From NCBI RefSeq assembly GCF_016405905.1, contig NZ_JAEFCB010000011.1, forward strand, positions 163,033-227,032: a stretch of DNA of 64,000 nucleotides, in the 5' to 3' direction. A program made the position numbers and the translations under genes. Shown here piece after piece: positions 51,601-58,864 of the stretch. The notes beneath the pieces were generated by a model. The model worked only from the letters and a program-made list of their open reading frames with translations, searched no databases and was not told the origin of the DNA. Source of the stretch: Variovorax sp. IB41. GTDB taxonomy: Bacteria > Pseudomonadota > Gammaproteobacteria > Burkholderiales > Burkholderiaceae_C. Numbering within the stretch: position 1 is the first letter of the stretch; the number at the start of each line of letters is the position of its first letter.

Positions 51601-52101
51601 CAGCCCGCCGCGCACCGCGTATTCGCCCGGGCTCACCACCTGTGTCACGTGGCTGTAGCCGGCCAGCGTGAGCTGGGCCTTGAGCCTGGATTCCTCCAGC
51701 TTCTGCTTGGCCTTGAAGTGGAAGGTGTAGCCGGCCAGGAACGAGGGCGGCGCCAGGCGGTAGAGCGCGGTGGTGGCGGGCACCAGCACCACGTCGGCCT
51801 CTTTCTGGCTGATGCGCCAGAGGGTGGCCAGGCGCTCGCTGATGAGGTCCTGGTGCGGCGAGAAGCTGTCGTAGGGCAGCGTCTCCCAGTCGGGAAAGAG
51901 GGCGCAGCGCAGGTCGGGCGCGAAGAAGGCGATCTCGTCGATGAGGCGCTGCGCATCGTTGGCGTCGGCCGTGAACATCGCGGTGGCGCGGCCGGCGGCC
52001 TTCTCGCGCATCCCCAGCTGCGCGAGCAGCAGGGCATCGGCCGACAAGGGGGGGCGCGGCAGCGTGAAACGCTTGCCCGCCGTGAGGTGGGGGAGGTCCA
52101 T
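48607..52101 (-). CDS. mfd: Transcription-repair coupling factor
   Basis: 1164-aa ATP-driven translocase that removes RNA polymerase stalled at DNA lesions and recruits UvrA. Order: UvrB-like module (FFAPDLRCALFPDWETLPYD near residue 60), RNA-polymerase interaction domain (LNVGDPVVHTAHGIGRYRGL), then RecG-like helicase with RLVCGDVGFGKTEVAL (Walker A), LLIIDEEHRFGVRHKE, and the TRG motif region YNLLLCSTIIETGIDVP...HQLRGRVGRS. The C-terminal UvrA-binding domain follows. Start ATG 52101 gives the usual N-terminus; the frame continues upstream through ispD antisense. It is divergent from ispD with 114 bases between. Confidence 0.97.
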   Translation of the reverse strand: MDLPHLTAGKRFTLPRPPLSADALLLAQLGMREKAAGRATAMFTADANDAQRLIDEIAFFAPDLRCALFPDWETLPYDSFSPHQDLISERLATLWRISQKEADVVLVPATTALYRLAPPSFLAGYTFHFKAKQKLEESRLKAQLTLAGYSHVTQVVSPGEYAVRGGLIDLFPMGSLVPFRVDLFDDEIDSIRTFDPDTQRSLYPVPEVRLLPGREFPMDDDARARFRSRWRELLEGDPTKSRIYKDMGNGVATAGIEYYLPLFFDETATVFDYLGPDATIVLHGDLEPAFQHFWQDTNERYRLVRGDPERPALPPEALFLNAEQFYQRAKPHAQLAIRGNAGGDIATDTPYAEFDRLPPFAVVRGAEDPLVGLKLHIAATPHRVLLIAESDGRRESLLDFLRASGVSPPAFDSLAEFEASTDEKIGIVTAALASGFAWREQGIDLVTETELFATAPTTRRRNKKQEQVSDVEALIKDLSELNVGDPVVHTAHGIGRYRGLMHMDLGQGVDAEGKPLLQEMLHLEYADKATLYVPVSQLHQISRYTGVSADEAPLHRLGSGQWEKAKRKAAEQVRDSAAELLNIYARRAARQGHAFRYSAADYEVFANDFGFQETADQKAAIHAVVQDMISPQPMDRLVCGDVGFGKTEVALRAAFIAITGGKQVAFLAPTTLLAEQHYQTLVDRFAKWPVKVAEMSRFRSAKEITAAAKGLAEGQIDIVVGTHKLLSQSVKFKNLGLLIIDEEHRFGVRHKEAMKAMRAEVDVLTLTATPIPRTLGMALEGLRDLSVIATAPQRRLAIKTFVRNEGTGVIREAVLRELKRGGQVYFLHNEVETIENRRQKLEEILPEARIAVAHGQMPERELERVMRDFVAQRYNLLLCSTIIETGIDVPTANTIVMSRADKFGLAQLHQLRGRVGRSHHQAYAYLMVPDTEGLTKHAAQRLDAIQQMEELGSGFYLAMHDLEIRGTGEVLGENQSGNMMEIGFQLYNEMLSEAVRALKAGQEPDLLSPLSVTTEINLHAPALLPDDYCGDVHLRLSFYKKLATAKTPDQIDTLLEEIVDRFGKLPPQAQTLIDTHRLRVLARPYGVVKVDAAPGIINITFKKDAPVDGMAIIQLVQKNKHIKLAGNEKLRIERALKEPKERAQMVRDVLRSLGQPLVKEIAPA

Positions 52102-52215
52102 GGAACGCTTGGAAAAATGCACAACACCCCGCGCCGGCTGGCGAGGGGTGTGCAGAGGCAATTCTAGAATGGCGGCCCTTTCCCCGCTTGTCGGCCATCG
52201 GCCCGTGCTGCACCT

Positions 52216-52929
52216 ATGTCTTCCTCCCGATTCTTCGTGCTGATTCCCTGTGCCGGCTCCGGCCACCGCGCGGGCGGCGTGCAGCCCAAGCAGTACCAGC
52301 GGCTCGCGGGGGCGTCGATGGTGGCGCACACGGTGGAGGCCTTTCGCGCGCTGGCCGGCCGTTTTGCCGGGCTGGCGGTGGTGGTGTCGCCGGACGACCG
52401 CGAGGTGCAGGCCGCGCTGCCGCGCTTTCCGGGCAACGACGAGTACCTGCTGCAGGTCGGCGGCCTGACCCGGGCGGCCACGGTGCGCAACGGCCTCGTG
52501 GCACTGCGACAGAAGGGCGCCGGCGCGCACGACTGGGTGCTGGTGCACGACGCGGCGCGTTGCCTCGTCACCTCCAGCCAGATCGAGGCGCTGATCGCCG
52601 CCTGCGAGCACGACGCCGTCGGCGGCCTGCTGGCGCACCGGCTGGCCGATACGCTGAAGGTGTCCTCGACCGACAGCCGCGTCTCCCAGACCCTTTCGCG
52701 GGCCGACAAGTGGCTCGCCCAGACGCCGCAGATGTTCCGCATCGGCATGCTGCTCGACGCCCTGGAGCGTGTGGGCGACGCGGTGACCGACGAGGCCAGC
52801 GCCATCGAGGCGATCGGCCTGGCGCCGCTCTTGGTACCGGGCAGCGCCCAGAATTTCAAGATCACCTTTCCCGAAGATTTCGCACTGGCCGAAGCGGTTT
52901 TGCTCAGCCGCAAGAAAGCCATCGCATGA
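52216..52929 (+). CDS. ispD: 2-C-methyl-D-erythritol 4-phosphate cytidylyltransferase
   Basis: 237-aa enzyme of the MEP isoprenoid pathway that transfers CMP to methylerythritol phosphate. The nucleotide-binding loop is PCAGSGHRAGGVQPKQY at about residues 11-27, with the catalytic Arg and Lys. VGGLTRAATVRNGL and VLVHDAARCLV (metal-binding Asp) follow, and the end has TDEASAIEAIG. The stop overlaps the ispF start by four bases (ATGA), a common fusion-like arrangement. Start ATG 52216 is 114 bases from mfd. Standard length. Confidence 0.96.
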   Translation: MSSSRFFVLIPCAGSGHRAGGVQPKQYQRLAGASMVAHTVEAFRALAGRFAGLAVVVSPDDREVQAALPRFPGNDEYLLQVGGLTRAATVRNGLVALRQKGAGAHDWVLVHDAARCLVTSSQIEALIAACEHDAVGGLLAHRLADTLKVSSTDSRVSQTLSRADKWLAQTPQMFRIGMLLDALERVGDAVTDEASAIEAIGLAPLLVPGSAQNFKITFPEDFALAEAVLLSRKKAIA

Positions 52930-53420
52930 CGACTGCAAAGCCCTTCAACATCCGCGTCGGCGAGGGCTGGGACGTTCACCAGCTCGTGGCGGGGCGCAAG
53001 CTCATCCTGGGCGGCGTCGAGGTACCCCACACCACGGGCCTCTTGGGGCATTCGGACGCCGACGTGCTGCTGCACGCGATCACCGATGCGCTGCTGGGCG
53101 GCGCGGGGCTGGGCGATATCGGCCGGCATTTCCCCGACACCGACGCGCAGTTCCGCGGTGCCGATTCGGCCGTGCTGCTGGCCGAGGCGGCGCGCCGCGT
53201 GCGGGCCGCCGGCTGGGAGATCGGCAACGTCGACAGCACCGTGATCGCGCAGGCGCCCAAGCTCGCGCCGCACATTCCGGGCATGTGCCAGCGCATCGCG
53301 GACACGCTGGGCATCGCGCTCGATAAGGTCAACGTGAAGGCCAAGACGGCCGAGAAGCTCGGCCCGGTGGGCGAGGGCCGCGCGATGGAAGCGCGCGCGG
53401 CGGTGCTGCTGCACCGCTGA
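52926..53420 (+). CDS. ispF: 2-C-methyl-D-erythritol 2,4-cyclodiphosphate synthase
   Basis: 164-aa homotrimeric enzyme cyclising CDP-methylerythritol phosphate. The metal-binding Asp and His are in RVGEGWDVHQLV (residues about 10-21) and the third ligand His is in LLGHSDADVLLHAITDALLGGAGLGDIG near 45. VNVKAKTAEKLGPVGEG near the end is the conserved substrate lid. Overlaps ispD by four bases, so translation is coupled. The stop is 18 bases from the end of the convergent histidine kinase gene. Confidence 0.96.
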   Translation: MTTAKPFNIRVGEGWDVHQLVAGRKLILGGVEVPHTTGLLGHSDADVLLHAITDALLGGAGLGDIGRHFPDTDAQFRGADSAVLLAEAARRVRAAGWEIGNVDSTVIAQAPKLAPHIPGMCQRIADTLGIALDKVNVKAKTAEKLGPVGEGRAMEARAAVLLHR

Positions 53421-53438
53421 GCGGCCGCAAAGATCGCG

Positions 53439-54911
53439 TCAGGCGGGCTTCTTGCCGCCCGGCACTTCGCCCGGCTTGGGCGTCGGCATGGCGCGCGGCA
53501 TGCGGATGTGGGCCGCGAGCCCACGCCCCGGCGTGCTGGTGAGCGCGAAGGTGCCGCCCATGCGCTCGATGTTCTTTGCCACGATCGAGAGGCCCAGGCC
53601 CGCGCCCGCCGCCGAGGTGCGCGCCGCGTCGCCGCGAAAGAACGGCTTGGTCAGCTGCGAGAGCAGGGCGGGCTCGACGCCCGCGCCGTGGTCGCGCACC
53701 TTGATCAGCACCGCGTCGTTGTTCGCCTGCGCCTGGATCGTGACGTCCGCGACGCCGGTGGCTGGCGTCTTGCCGTAGCGCCGGGCGTTCTCGACCAGGT
53801 TGGAGATCACGCGCGTGAGCTCGACCTCGTCGCCCAGCACCCGCAGGTCGGGCGGGACCTCGACCTTGATGTTCATCTCCTCGTAGTCCTGCACGGCGTA
53901 GGTGCAGGCATCGACCACGTCGCGCAGCAGCACGGGCCGCGGATCGACATGGTCGGGGCGCGCGTAGTCCAGGAACTTGTCGATGATCGCGTCGAGTTGG
54001 GCGATGTCGGCGGCCATGTGGTCGCGCGCGTCCTCGTCGGCCACGCTCATCTCGGTTTCCAGGCGCAGGCGTGCGAGCGGCGTGCGCAGGTCGTGCGAGA
54101 TGCCGGCCAGCATGATCGCGCGGTCCTGCTCGATCTTGGCGAGCTGGTCGGCCATGCGGTTGAAGCCGATGTTGACCGCGCGGATCTCGTTGGTGCGGGC
54201 GCGCTCGTCGAGCCGGTGCGCCTCGTATTCGCCCTCGCGCACCTGCATGGTCGCGCGCGACAGCTGCTTGAGCGGGAGGTTGATGAGCCGCGTGATCAGC
54301 GCCGCGCCGGCCAGCGACAGCGCCATGGCGGTGCTGAGCCAGACCAGCCAGGTGCGGCCGCCCACGCGGCTGAAGCGCGTGGGGTCCAGCAGCAGCCAGT
54401 AGGTGTCGCTCTCGATGGTGAAGCCGATCCACAGGCCCGCCTCGTCGTTCACGCGGCTGGCCACGGTGGTGCCTTCGCCGAGCTGGTCGATCAGCTCCTC
54501 GGTCACGCGCAGGTCGAGCGCGCCGCTGGTGTAGGGCTGGAAGCGGTCGTTGGGCTCGCGCGGCAGGATGCGCACGCCCTCCTGGTCGGCCAGCGTCTTG
54601 ATCAGCGAGACGCGGGTGATGGCGTCCGAATACACCAGCGCCGCGCGCGTGAGGTTCACGAGCGAGGCGATCTGGTGGGCCGTTTGAATGGCGCGCGGCT
54701 CGTATTCGAGCGAGCGAAAGGTCTGCAGCCAGGCGACCGTACAGCCGATCAGCAGCAGCGCGAGCAGGAAGAAAGTGCGCCAGAAAAGGCTGAAGCCCAG
54801 CTTGAGGCCGGGGCGGCGGTCACGTTGGGAGCCCTCCAGCGGGCTCGGCATCGTGACCTGTGCGCCGTCCTCCTGCTGGGAGCCGGGTCTGGCGGATTGG
54901 CCGATGGCCAC
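53439..54911 (-). CDS. EnvZ-type sensor histidine kinase
   Basis: 490-aa membrane sensor kinase, partner of the OmpR-type regulator upstream. The N-terminus (1-40) is polar; membrane helix 1 is at about 44-64 and helix 2 near 190-210, bracketing a periplasmic sensor of about 120 residues. A HAMP linker follows. The phosphorylated His is in GISHDLRTPLARLRLE, the N-box in ISNLVENARRYG, and DHGAGVEP and AGAGLGLSIVAKNIE complete the kinase domain. The longest start is GTG 54911; an in-frame ATG at 54851 would remove 20 residues. Neither has a clear ribosome site, so the start is open. Likely senses osmolarity or envelope state. Confidence 0.9.
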   Translation of the reverse strand: MAIGQSARPGSQQEDGAQVTMPSPLEGSQRDRRPGLKLGFSLFWRTFFLLALLLIGCTVAWLQTFRSLEYEPRAIQTAHQIASLVNLTRAALVYSDAITRVSLIKTLADQEGVRILPREPNDRFQPYTSGALDLRVTEELIDQLGEGTTVASRVNDEAGLWIGFTIESDTYWLLLDPTRFSRVGGRTWLVWLSTAMALSLAGAALITRLINLPLKQLSRATMQVREGEYEAHRLDERARTNEIRAVNIGFNRMADQLAKIEQDRAIMLAGISHDLRTPLARLRLETEMSVADEDARDHMAADIAQLDAIIDKFLDYARPDHVDPRPVLLRDVVDACTYAVQDYEEMNIKVEVPPDLRVLGDEVELTRVISNLVENARRYGKTPATGVADVTIQAQANNDAVLIKVRDHGAGVEPALLSQLTKPFFRGDAARTSAAGAGLGLSIVAKNIERMGGTFALTSTPGRGLAAHIRMPRAMPTPKPGEVPGGKKPA

Positions 54912-54925
54912 CCCTCAACGGCGCG

Positions 54926-55657
54926 TCAGGCCGTGCCGTCCGGCACGAACACGTAGCCCACGCCCCAGACGGTCTGGATGTAGCGAGGCGCCGCGGCGTC
55001 CGACTCGACCAGCTTGCGCAGGCGCGAGATCTGCACGTCCAGGCTGCGGTCGAAGGGCTCGAATTCGCGGCCGCGGGCCAGCTGGGCGAGCTTTTCGCGC
55101 GACAGCGGCTGGCGGGGGTGGCGCACCAGCGCCTTGAGCATCGCGAATTCGCCGGTGGTCAGCGAGAGCTCTTCGCCGTCCTTCTTGAGCGTGCGCGAGC
55201 CCAGGTCGAAGGCGAACGGGCCGAAGGTGACGGTCTCGTTCTCGGTGGAGGGGGCGCCGGGCGCCTCCAGCGGCGGGCGGCGGCGCAGCACGGCGTGCAC
55301 GCGGGCCAGCAGTTCGCGGGGGTTGAAGGGCTTGCCCAGGTAGTCGTCGGCGCCGACTTCCAGGCCGACGATGCGGTCCACGTCTTCACCCTTGGCGGTG
55401 AGCATGATGATCGGCGTGCGATCGTTGGCGGCGCGCAGGCGCCGGCAGACCGAGAGGCCGTCTTCGCCGGGCATCATCAGGTCGAGCACGATCAGGTCGA
55501 CCGTGTCGCGCAACAGGATGCGGTTGAGCGCCTTGCCGTCCTCGGCCACGATCACTTCGAAGCCTTCCTGGGTCAGGTAGCGGCGAAGCAGGTCACGGAT
55601 GCGGGCGTCGTCATCGACGATCACGATCTTGTCAGTGCGAGCGGGAACTTGAGTCAT
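54926..55657 (-). CDS. ompR: OmpR-family response regulator
   Basis: 243-aa two-component regulator. The receiver domain has DDD near the start (IVIVDDDARIRDLL), the phosphorylated Asp in VDLIVLDLMMPGEDG and the Lys in DDYLGKPFNPRELLARV. The C-terminal winged helix includes FEPFDRSLDVQISRLRKLVE and ends RYIQTVWGVGYVFVPDG. High similarity to OmpR itself; genes controlled are probably porins. Start ATG 55657. The kinase gene follows 14 bases downstream. Upstream, TTTGTAAC/GTTACAAA elements may be its own binding sites. Confidence 0.92.
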   Translation of the reverse strand: MTQVPARTDKIVIVDDDARIRDLLRRYLTQEGFEVIVAEDGKALNRILLRDTVDLIVLDLMMPGEDGLSVCRRLRAANDRTPIIMLTAKGEDVDRIVGLEVGADDYLGKPFNPRELLARVHAVLRRRPPLEAPGAPSTENETVTFGPFAFDLGSRTLKKDGEELSLTTGEFAMLKALVRHPRQPLSREKLAQLARGREFEPFDRSLDVQISRLRKLVESDAAAPRYIQTVWGVGYVFVPDGTA

Positions 55658-55829
55658 TTCTACAACGTTGAATTTGTAACAGCGCCGATTCTGAAGGCGT
55701 TAGCACCCCATCGAGCCAGATTTACTTATGGTTTGACACTAAGTTACAAAACTTGCGGACGCTCGCCCTCTGGTCATCCGACGTTAGCTTGACGGTGGCA
55801 AAGTCCCTCTGCCTTATGACAAATGCTCA
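55658..55829. promoter_or_regulatory. Divergent region between ompR and a secreted-protein gene
   Basis: AT-richer 172 bases. TTTGTAAC at 55673-55680 and GTTACAAA at 55743-55750 are inverse copies of one 8-base word, similar to the core of OmpR sites. TTGACA at 55733-55738 could be a -35 box for the rightward gene, but no good -10 is seen. The short palindrome AAGTT-ACAA-AACTT is at 55741-55754. Autoregulation by OmpR is possible (inference). Confidence 0.35.
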
Positions 55830-56186
55830 ATGAGACTTCCTTTTCCAGCACTTCCATTGCTTCTTGCCTGCGCCTGTGGTCCGACATGGGCGGTTTCGGG
55901 TGATTTTTTCAGGGTCGGCGAGGTACGCCGCAGCGAAGTGCGGGATGCAGTGGCCGCCCACCGGGCGGCGCAGCGAGAGGAAATCCGCCGCGAGGAGGCC
56001 GCCGCCGGCCGGCGCCTGACAGCCGCCGAGCTGTTCGAGCTGCGGCAGCAGGTGCGAGGCCAGTGGACGCCGCCCAGCGTGGGTGCCCTGGCGAATTCGG
56101 CAGAATCGCAGCCAGCCGAGCGCATCTCGCCGGCCCCGGTGCCCGCCGCCCGTTCGCTCACCGCGCCGCGCAGCCAGCGCCATTGA
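55830..56186 (+). CDS. Small secreted hypothetical protein
   Basis: 118-aa protein with a probable signal peptide: MRLPFPALPLLLACACG, perhaps cut near TWAVSG. Cys14 and Cys16 are inside the hydrophobic core rather than a clean lipobox. The mature part is charged and helical (VRRSEVRDAVAAHRAAQREEIRREEAAAG), then ELFELRQQVRGQW. The end is Pro/Ser-rich. No family recognised. Start ATG 55830, divergent from ompR. Confidence 0.6.
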   Translation: MRLPFPALPLLLACACGPTWAVSGDFFRVGEVRRSEVRDAVAAHRAAQREEIRREEAAAGRRLTAAELFELRQQVRGQWTPPSVGALANSAESQPAERISPAPVPAARSLTAPRSQRH

Positions 56187-56245
56187 CGCCCGACGCGCCA
56201 CCGCGCGCGGGTGTTCCTGCCAACAAACCTAGGGAGTCCCTTGTC

Positions 56246-56947
56246 TTGAAAAAAATCAAATTGCTCGCCGTCTGCGCCGCCCTGGCCGCCGCCGGTTCCG
56301 CGCTCGCCCAGAACGTGGTCGCCCCGGCACCGCAGAACGTGCTGCAACTGACCGCCTCCGGCACGGTAGAGGTCCAGCAGGACCTCTTGAGCATGACGCT
56401 CGTGACCACCCGCGACGCGACCGATGCGGCCACCGTGCAGACCCAGCTGAAGGCCGCGCTCGACGCCGCACTGACCGAAGCCAAGAAGAACGCGCAGACC
56501 GGGCAGCTCGACGTGCGCACCGGCAACTTCAGCCTGTCGCCGCGCTACACCAAGGACGGCAAGATCAACGGCTGGCAGGGCTCGACCGAGCTGGTGCTCG
56601 AGGGGCGCGACTTTCCGCGCATCACGCAGACGGCCGGCCGCATCACCACGCTCAGCGTGGGCAACGTTGGCTTCGGCCTGAGCCGCGAGCAACGCGCCAA
56701 GACCGAGGCCGAAGCGCAGAACATCGCAATCGAGAACTTCAAGCAGAAGGCCAACGAATTGGCCAAGGGCTTCGGCTTCGTGGGCTATACGCTGCGCGAG
56801 GTGTCGGTGAACGCGAACGACGGCGGCCCGCGTCCGAGGGTGATGGCGATGCAGGCCAAGTCGTTCTCGGCCGATTCGGCCGTGCCGGTCGAAGCCGGCA
56901 AGACCAGCGTGATCGTGAACGTGTCGGGGTCGGTGCAGCTCAAGTAA
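56246..56947 (+). CDS. SIMPL (DUF541) domain periplasmic protein
   Basis: 233-aa secreted protein from a TTG start at 56246; AGGGAG (56231-56236) lies nine bases upstream. The signal peptide runs KKIKLLAVCAALAAAGSALA and is cut before QN. Mature part: QLTASGTVEVQQDLLSMTL (near residue 38, the usual opening of the SIMPL/DUF541 fold), SLSPRYTKDGKINGWQGSTELVL in the middle, and a C-terminal IVNVSGSVQLK. The family is linked to oxidative-stress resistance and outer-membrane integrity in other bacteria, without a defined activity. It lies 60 bases after the secreted-protein gene. Confidence 0.82.
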   Translation: MKKIKLLAVCAALAAAGSALAQNVVAPAPQNVLQLTASGTVEVQQDLLSMTLVTTRDATDAATVQTQLKAALDAALTEAKKNAQTGQLDVRTGNFSLSPRYTKDGKINGWQGSTELVLEGRDFPRITQTAGRITTLSVGNVGFGLSREQRAKTEAEAQNIAIENFKQKANELAKGFGFVGYTLREVSVNANDGGPRPRVMAMQAKSFSADSAVPVEAGKTSVIVNVSGSVQLK

Positions 56948-57017
56948 GCGCCGCGTTCGGCGGGTGCCGCCGGGCCGCCCCAAGGCAGCCCGCGCCTCCT
57001 CCTCGGGAGGTGGCGAA

Positions 57018-57042
57018 TTTCATGCCGCGCAGCGGCATGAAA
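57018..57042. repeat. Perfect 11-bp hairpin between convergent genes
   Basis: TTTCATGCCGC (57018-57028), loop GCA, GCGGCATGAAA (57032-57042). It sits 70 bases after the SIMPL gene and 16 bases before the end of the convergent bdhA gene. There is no T-run after it on either strand, so it could be a weak bidirectional terminator or an extragenic repeat. The flanking GGGAGG-rich sequence looks like a Comamonadaceae intergenic element. Confidence 0.5.
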
Positions 57043-57057
57043 AGCCGGGAGGCCTGA

Positions 57058-57828
57058 TTACTGCGCCGTCCAGCCGCCGTCCATTTGCCAGGCCACGCCG
57101 CGCACTTGGTCGGCCGCCGGCGAGCACAGGAAGACCGCCAGGCCGCCGAGCTGCTCGACCGTCGTGAACTGCAGCGAAGGCTGCTTCTCTCCCAGCAGAT
57201 CGTTCTGTGCCTGCGTGGCCGAGATGCCTTCGCGCGCCGCACGGTCGTCGATCTGCTTCTGCACGAGTTGCGTCAGCACCCAGCCGGGGCAGATCGCGTT
57301 GCTGGTGATGCCGGTGGTCGCGGTCTCGAGCGCGACGGACTTGGTGAAGCCGACGATGCCGTGCTTTGCCGCCACGTAGGCCGACTTCTGCGCCGAGGCA
57401 ACGAGGCCGTGGGCCGATGCGACGTTGATGACGCGGCCCCAGTTGGCCTCGCGCATCGCGGGAATCGCCAGGCGCGTCGTATGGAAGGCGCTGGTGAGGT
57501 TGATGGCGATGATTGCGTCCCAACGTTCGACCGGAAAGTCCTCGACCTTGGCGACGTGCTGGATGCCGGCGTTGTTCACGAGGATGTCGACACGGCCGAA
57601 TTTCGACGCGGCGAACTTCATCATGTCCTCGATCTCGCCGGGCTTGCTCATGTCGGCGCCGTGGTACTCGGCGCGAACGCCGAGCGCTTCGATCTGGGAT
57701 TTGGGCGTTTCGGCATCGCCGAAACCGTTGAGCACGATGTGCGCGCCTTGCTGGGCAAGCGACTTGGCAATGGCGAAGCCAATGCCGCTGGTGGACCCCG
57801 TGACAAGCGCGGTTTTGCCTTTGAGCAT
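57058..57828 (-). CDS. bdhA: 3-Hydroxybutyrate dehydrogenase (SDR)
   Basis: 256-aa short-chain dehydrogenase oxidising (R)-3-hydroxybutyrate to acetoacetate with NAD. The cofactor motif is LVTGSTSGIGFAIA (residues about 8-21), NNAGIQHV follows, the catalytic Ser is in VINVASAHGLV and the Tyr/Lys in SAYVAAKHGIV. The close match QHVAKVEDFPVERWD and ITSNAICPGWVLTQLVQKQI are typical of BdhA. Start ATG 57828; a TTG nine bases upstream is less likely. It acts in breakdown of poly-3-hydroxybutyrate, whose synthesis repressor phaR is also in the window. Confidence 0.9.
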   Translation of the reverse strand: MLKGKTALVTGSTSGIGFAIAKSLAQQGAHIVLNGFGDAETPKSQIEALGVRAEYHGADMSKPGEIEDMMKFAASKFGRVDILVNNAGIQHVAKVEDFPVERWDAIIAINLTSAFHTTRLAIPAMREANWGRVINVASAHGLVASAQKSAYVAAKHGIVGFTKSVALETATTGITSNAICPGWVLTQLVQKQIDDRAAREGISATQAQNDLLGEKQPSLQFTTVEQLGGLAVFLCSPAADQVRGVAWQMDGGWTAQ

Positions 57829-57854
57829 GAAGATCAATCTCCGGATGAATTAGG

Positions 57855-58850
57855 ATGCAACGAGACCATTATCCGCACCACGACTTCCCCGTTTTCATGA
57901 CCGAACCGACGCTTCATTACGTGGCATGCGACGACGCCCAGGGCGGCCATCGCATGGCCTATTGGCAATGGGGCGACGAGCGCAGCGCGCATGTCGTGGT
58001 CTGCGTGCACGGGCTCACCCGGCAAGGCCGCGACTTCGACGTGCTGGCGCAGGCCATCGTCGCGCGCGCGGGCGGCGATGTGCGGGTGATCTGCCCGGAC
58101 GTCGTGGGACGCGGGCGCAGCGACTGGCTGCGCGATCCGGCCTTCTACCAAGTGCCCGTTTATGCGGCCGACATGGTCGCGCTGATCGCCCAGTTGCAGC
58201 GCGAACAGGCCATCGACACGCTCGACTATTTCGGCACCAGCATGGGCGGGCTGATCGGCTTCGTGCTGGCGGGCCACAAGGAACTGCCGCTCGCGCGGCC
58301 GGTGCGCCGCTTCATCGCGAACGATGTCGGCCCGACGATCGAGGCTGTCGCACTGCAGCGCATCGCAGCGTATGTGGGGCAGGGCGGTCGCTACGGCAGC
58401 GTGAAGGAAGCGGCCGATGCGATGTGGGCGATCTCCACCAGCTTCGGGCCGCACACGCCCGAGCAATGGCTCGCGCTGTCGCAGCACATGGTGGTGCCCG
58501 AGTCGCAGCGCACGGCCGATGGCGCGGCCAAGATCCAAACCGGCGGTGATGCCGGCGATGGCACGTGGATGCTTCACTACGACCCGGCCATCGCCGTGGC
58601 GCTGCGCGCGATCACGCCCGAAGCGGCGGCGCAGGGCGGCGCGATCATGTGGAGCCTGTACGACGCCATCCAGGCGCGCACGCTGGTGACGCGCGGCGCC
58701 GTGTCGGACCTGCTCTCGCGCGAGACGGCCATGGCCATGACAGAGCGCGGGCCGAAGGCGGCGCTGGTCGAGTTCGAAGGCGTAGGCCATGCGCCGACGT
58801 TCGTCGATCCCGCGCAGGTCGCCGTCGTCACTTCCTTCCTGTTCGATTGA
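57855..58850 (+). CDS. Alpha/beta-hydrolase (esterase-like)
   Basis: 331-aa hydrolase. The oxyanion HG is in VCVHGLTRQGRDF, and DVVGRGRSDWLRDP follows. The nucleophile elbow is YFGTSMGGLIG with Ser near residue 118. The catalytic Asp/Glu and His are in the C-terminal FEGVGHAPTF. Unlike the LlpE-like protein at 22312, its triad looks intact. The first ATG (57855) was kept because purine-rich GGATGAATTAGG precedes it; ATG 57897 (MTEPTLHYV) is also possible. Divergent from bdhA with 26 bases between. Substrate unknown. Confidence 0.83.
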   Translation: MQRDHYPHHDFPVFMTEPTLHYVACDDAQGGHRMAYWQWGDERSAHVVVCVHGLTRQGRDFDVLAQAIVARAGGDVRVICPDVVGRGRSDWLRDPAFYQVPVYAADMVALIAQLQREQAIDTLDYFGTSMGGLIGFVLAGHKELPLARPVRRFIANDVGPTIEAVALQRIAAYVGQGGRYGSVKEAADAMWAISTSFGPHTPEQWLALSQHMVVPESQRTADGAAKIQTGGDAGDGTWMLHYDPAIAVALRAITPEAAAQGGAIMWSLYDAIQARTLVTRGAVSDLLSRETAMAMTERGPKAALVEFEGVGHAPTFVDPAQVAVVTSFLFD

Positions 58851-58864
58851 TGGGGTGAAGCAGC

